From assembly GCF_050753365.1 (NCBI RefSeq), contig NZ_JBLZFY010000003.1, positions 1 through 64,000 on the forward strand: DNA of 64,000 nucleotides, in the 5' to 3' direction. This document shows, piece after piece, positions 60,706 to 64,000 of this stretch. Within the stretch, counting starts at the first letter, position 1. Every line of letters begins with the position of its first letter. The notes under the pieces were generated by a model that had not been told where the DNA came from, ran no database searches, and saw only the letters and a list, made by a program, of their open reading frames with translations. The position numbers and the translations under genes are program-made. This stretch comes from Geminocystis sp050753365. GTDB taxonomy: Bacteria > Cyanobacteriota > Cyanobacteriia > Cyanobacteriales > Cyanobacteriaceae.

Positions 60706-63700
60706 TTAAATATTAACTTCAAAAAGTTCTAATTCTTCGTCAAAAATTCGATCGATCTCTACCATTTCACCATTTTCGATCATCATTTTATGATCTTTAG
60801 TTGCCCTAATTATTCTACCATCTTCTAATTCATATTCAAACACTTCTTGCACACCTCGATCGTGCCATTGAACGATATTTTGAGTATAAATAAAACCATT
60901 TTTATCCACACTATACACTTGACAATTAATCTTTTCTTCCACGATTTTACCGATAGGAATTGCCCCGACTTCTACCGTCAAAACTTCCGTATCATAACTT
61001 AAACAATATTCAGCAAATTGAACCATTTGTTTAAATAAATTTTCAGCAATTTCTTGTTTAACACCATTTTTAATAGCACCATCAATAAAAATTTCTCGAT
61101 GTTTTTGCATCTCAGAAGCCTTCTTTTTACCCATAGCGCGACGCAATAAATCGGCTTCTCCTAACGAATAACCTGCTAAATCCTGTGCCATTTTCATAAT
61201 TTGTTCCTGATAGCAATTATGAGTAACAATATTATTAGCGAGAAAATAAGGAGAATTTTGATCTTCCATTTCTATATCAAAACACTCCTGTTTTCCTATT
61301 TCTTCGATACTAATTACATAAACAGGACGCACATCTTGAAGATAGGTTTTTTCGTATAAAAATTGATAAAATTTTTCCCAGTTTTCTAGTTTAATACTAT
61401 ACTGTGATTTTTTAGGCTTAAATAAGGTTGACTTTGTTAAAGAGCGTTTTAAAGTTGTTCTAGTTTTTGAGTCTGTTTCTGTGAGAGAATGAGCTAATAA
61501 TTGACTAAATTCTTGACTATTAATAGGTAAATAGTTTTCACTAATTTGATATTTTTTATGAGGTAGTTTCGATTCTTTTACTATTTGTTTAAATCTAGTC
61601 TTATCAAGAATATAAACAGCATTATCTTTCAGATAATAACTAATTTTGAAAGTACTTAATAAGTCTCCTAACTGTTGTAATAACTGAGGAGAAATACTGC
61701 GAAAATAGATTAATTTATCACCATAGCAACCATCACTATCCCAAAGTCCTCTCAATAATTCTATTCGATCGAACTCAGAAAAATCAAGAAAATGAGGAGG
61801 TAAATGTTTATTTTTTGCTCTAACTTTCCATGTTTTATTACCATAAATATTATCCATGAATTGTGTTAAAGGAGTAGGGAAAGGGGCAGTATTAAATTTA
61901 ACATAAGCATACCAACAACGAGTGTGAAAATAATATTTTGCTTCCCCTCCCCAAGTCATCGCCATTAAATTAGCTACCCATTGAGCAGTTTCTTCTTCAC
62001 TGCAAGTAACATTAGGTGTCGAACTTGCTAAATTACCATCTCCGATCAATAATCCTAATAAATAGGCTTCATTTTTTCTCAGTTTAATATTATTCTTACT
62101 AACTAACCATTTTTCATACAACACAGAATTATAAATATGAGCATTTTTAAGATTATTTTCTGCATTTAATTCCCAGACAAATTTATCCCCTTCAGGAGTA
62201 AGAAAACGATGATTTTTAGTCGTGTAAATTTCTGTACCAGTGGACAAAGTAATCCTAACAACATCTTTAATACCACTACTCCATTTTTTAGCAACGGTTG
62301 CCTCCCAAACCTTCTCTCCATTACCTGTTAAAATAACTTCTCCAGCTTGGATATTTTCAATTTTTTCGTAACCACCATCAGGTTTATTAATTAAAGTACC
62401 TTTCGCCAAACATAAAACGCCGTAAGTTTCTGTTAAAATAGGTTTTAATAAGGGATGCTGAAACTCAATTTTTTCTCTACCGTGTTTTCGATCGATAAAA
62501 ATAGGTATTAACCCCGCATCCAGAGGACCTGGACGATAAAGAGCTAAAATCGAAGAAATATCCTCAATACCAGACGGTTTTAAATCTTTAACAATCTGTT
62601 TCATGCCGTCAGACTCAAGCTGAAAAACCCCTTCCAAATCTCCTCTTTCTAAAAGGGCGTGAGTTTGTGCCACATCGTATGGTAACTTTTTACTTGTACC
62701 CTTAGCAATAATTTCTAAGGCTTTTCTTTCCCCTAAAGGCAACTCATCCACATCAATAGTTATGTTTTGATTTTGCTTAATTAATTCCGCAGTTTTTTGA
62801 ATTGTGGTTAAGTTTTTTAAGCCTAAAAAATCCATTTTTAATAAGCCTAAAGACTCTAAATCTTCCATAAAATACTGAGTAATAACAGCACCTTCATTAT
62901 TTTTTTGTAAAGGCACAATTTCATCTAATCTTTCACTAGAAATGACAACTCCTGCCGCATGAACTCCAAAAGTTTTATTCGTACCTTCAATTCTAATTGC
63001 CATGTCTAACCACTTCTTAACATGAGGCTCGTTATCATATTTTTCTTTAAATTCTGGTGCTGGTGTTTCCTCAGAAATCATCACTTTTAACTTAGTAGGT
63101 TTTCCTCTGGAAACGGGAATCAATTTTGCCATATAATCTGCTTCTGAGTAAGGAATACCAATAACTCTAGCCACATCTTTTAATACTGATTTAGAAGTTA
63201 AACGGTTAAAAGTAATAATTTGTGCAACGTTATCTTCACCGTATTTCTCTGTGACATATTTTATCATTTGATCTCTTTTTTCTATACAGAAATCTGTATC
63301 AACATCGGGCATAGATTTACGCTCAGGATTTAAAAATCTTTCAAATAATAAACCGTGATGAACGGGATCAATATTTGTAATTCCTAAAGCATAAGCCACT
63401 AACGAACCAGCCGCCGAACCTCGCCCAGGTCCCACTGGAATATTATTGTCTCTTGCGTATTTAATATAGTCCCAAACTACTAAGAAATAGGTACAAAAAC
63501 CCATTTGTTCCATCATCTTTAATTCATACTCTAATCTTTCTCTATATTCTTGAGAAATCTCACTGCGTTTATAGCATTTTAAGCGCTTTAAAAGTCCTTC
63601 CCAAGTCACTTCTTCTAAGAAACTTTCGGCGGTGTGTCCTGCTGGTACTTCATAATTAGGAATACGAGGTTCACCTAATACATTATAAGGTTTAATTTTA

Positions 63701-64000
63701 TCCGCTATTTCTAAAGTATTTTTGAGCGCTTTTTCTATAGTTTCACTATCAAGATGATCCCGAAATAATAGCCTCATTTCTTCTTCCGATTTAAGGTATT
63801 CTGTTCCCGAATAACGTAGTCTTTTTAACTCCTCAATATTAGTCTTAGTATTAATACATAAAAGGGCATCATGGGCTTCGACATCATTACAGGAAATAAA
63901 GTGAGAATCATTAGTAGCAACTATTTTTATGTCTAATTTCTCACTGATTTTGACAATTTCAGTGTTAACTATTCTATCTTCTTGTGAGCCATGATCTTGA
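60706..64000 (-). CDS. dnaE: DNA polymerase III alpha, N-terminal half, with two inteins (5' end beyond window)
   Basis: The frame enters from the right edge and continues to 60706; its true start lies outside the window. The part seen holds the end of the PHP domain (IVATNDSHFISCNDVEAHDA), the polymerase region with PGRGSAAGSLVAY and the catalytic Asp pair in PDVDTDFC. A full-length intein interrupts YGVL/CYQEQ (61216-62412). The gene ends in the split-intein N-half (60709-61005), so the protein must be joined in trans to the dnaE C-half encoded elsewhere. Replicative polymerase; essential. Confidence 0.97.
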   Translation of the reverse strand, partial: QDHGSQEDRIVNTEIVKISEKLDIKIVATNDSHFISCNDVEAHDALLCINTKTNIEELKRLRYSGTEYLKSEEEMRLLFRDHLDSETIEKALKNTLEIADKIKPYNVLGEPRIPNYEVPAGHTAESFLEEVTWEGLLKRLKCYKRSEISQEYRERLEYELKMMEQMGFCTYFLVVWDYIKYARDNNIPVGPGRGSAAGSLVAYALGITNIDPVHHGLLFERFLNPERKSMPDVDTDFCIEKRDQMIKYVTEKYGEDNVAQIITFNRLTSKSVLKDVARVIGIPYSEADYMAKLIPVSRGKPTKLKVMISEETPAPEFKEKYDNEPHVKKWLDMAIRIEGTNKTFGVHAAGVVISSERLDEIVPLQKNNEGAVITQYFMEDLESLGLLKMDFLGLKNLTTIQKTAELIKQNQNITIDVDELPLGERKALEIIAKGTSKKLPYDVAQTHALLERGDLEGVFQLESDGMKQIVKDLKPSGIEDISSILALYRPGPLDAGLIPIFIDRKHGREKIEFQHPLLKPILTETYGVLCLAKGTLINKPDGGYEKIENIQAGEVILTGNGEKVWEATVAKKWSSGIKDVVRITLSTGTEIYTTKNHRFLTPEGDKFVWELNAENNLKNAHIYNSVLYEKWLVSKNNIKLRKNEAYLLGLLIGDGNLASSTPNVTCSEEETAQWVANLMAMTWGGEAKYYFHTRCWYAYVKFNTAPFPTPLTQFMDNIYGNKTWKVRAKNKHLPPHFLDFSEFDRIELLRGLWDSDGCYGDKLIYFRSISPQLLQQLGDLLSTFKISYYLKDNAVYILDKTRFKQIVKESKLPHKKYQISENYLPINSQEFSQLLAHSLTETDSKTRTTLKRSLTKSTLFKPKKSQYSIKLENWEKFYQFLYEKTYLQDVRPVYVISIEEIGKQECFDIEMEDQNSPYFLANNIVTHNCYQEQIMKMAQDLAGYSLGEADLLRRAMGKKKASEMQKHREIFIDGAIKNGVKQEIAENLFKQMVQFAEYCLSYDTEVLTVEVGAIPIGKIVEEKINCQVYSVDKNGFIYTQNIVQWHDRGVQEVFEYELEDGRIIRATKDHKMMIENGEMVEIDRIFDEELELFEVNI
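60709..61005 (-). other. split intein N-half (DnaE IntN)
   Basis: 99 residues at the C-terminus, beginning CLSYDTEVLTVEVGAIPIGK with the nucleophile Cys after extein AEY. The block B motif RATKDHKM has the conserved TxxH. It pairs with IntC of the dnaE C-half, giving protein trans-splicing. Same family as the Npu and Ssp DnaE split inteins. Confidence 0.97.
61216..62412 (-). other. full-length intein in DnaE with LAGLIDADG-type endonuclease
   Basis: 399 residues between VL and CYQEQIM. Block A starts CLAKGTLINKPDGGYEKIEN; block B is TTKNHRFLTP; endonuclease motifs are LLGLLIGDGNL and LLRGLWDSDGCYG; the end is NNIVTHN followed by Cys as the +1 residue. Intact splicing residues. The endonuclease motifs retain the acidic residues, so it may still be able to home. 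It sits at the strongly conserved YGV-VYQEQ site of the polymerase. Confidence 0.95.

Noticed and set aside
1..64000. tRNA, rRNA, tmRNA and replication-origin signals
   Set aside because: I scanned the intergenic regions by eye and saw no cloverleaf-like or rRNA-like sequence and no DnaA-box cluster; a covariance search could still find small RNAs.

Overview
The window looks like the chromosome of an AT-rich unicellular cyanobacterium of the Cyanobacterium/Geminocystis type. Evidence for this is a thylakoid-lumen cytochrome c6, a DnaE gene that ends in the cyanobacterial split-intein N-half, a MurT-type Mur ligase, several cyanobacteria-typical conserved proteins (HAS-barrel, DUF6930-like, DUF3153) and a very dense scatter of the HIP1-like core CGATCG. 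No rRNA, tRNA or CRISPR array was seen.

Layout. 1-6.4 kb: tail of a TnpB-type element, two conserved genes, citramalate synthase, a glycosyltransferase-like protein and petJ. 6.5-17.5 kb: the iron-export ABC pair fetB and fetA, split by about 9.5 kb of accessory DNA that carries toxin-antitoxin (TA) genes, a frameshifted LRAT-like gene, a two-gene SNF2-helicase/actin-like ATPase operon, a membrane protein and an HTH-TPR protein. 17.5-19.3 kb: small cassettes stacked behind ileS and separated by partial copies of the ileS 3' end. 19.3-32.3 kb: mostly housekeeping genes (ileS, permease, mtnC, AAA protein, cca, FGGY kinase, patatin) plus a RAYT transposase with its REP repeats. 32.5-37 kb: an RdcB-like protein and a dynamin-like GTPase, a pair known from E. 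coli diguanylate cyclase control, separated by TA genes. 37.2-48.2 kb: a type I restriction-modification locus (hsdM, hsdS, hsdR) crowded with TA modules, DUF4926 paralogues and a DUF6978/DUF1828 pair, ending in a broken tyrosine recombinase. 48.3-60.7 kb: a tandem-repeat secreted protein, signalling genes (response regulator, degenerate and intact GGDEF proteins, the diadenylate cyclase cdaA), murT and a MOSC protein. 60.7-64 kb: dnaE N-half with a full-length intein plus the split intein N-part.

How parts work together. Three themes recur. First, cargo genes sit between an intact gene and a diverged copy of that gene's 3' end (ileS twice, hsdM once; fetB shows a related arrangement). Second, a conserved 29-bp sequence lies just upstream of three unlinked genes (LRAT-like, SNF2 helicase, dynamin-like GTPase), which suggests shared regulation. 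Third, nucleotide second messengers are well represented: c-di-GMP (GGDEF proteins, RdcA/RdcB-like pair) and c-di-AMP (CdaA). The best candidate for an undescribed system is the SNF2 helicase/actin-like ATPase operon in the fet island, possibly with its neighbours. Its function cannot be settled from sequence alone.
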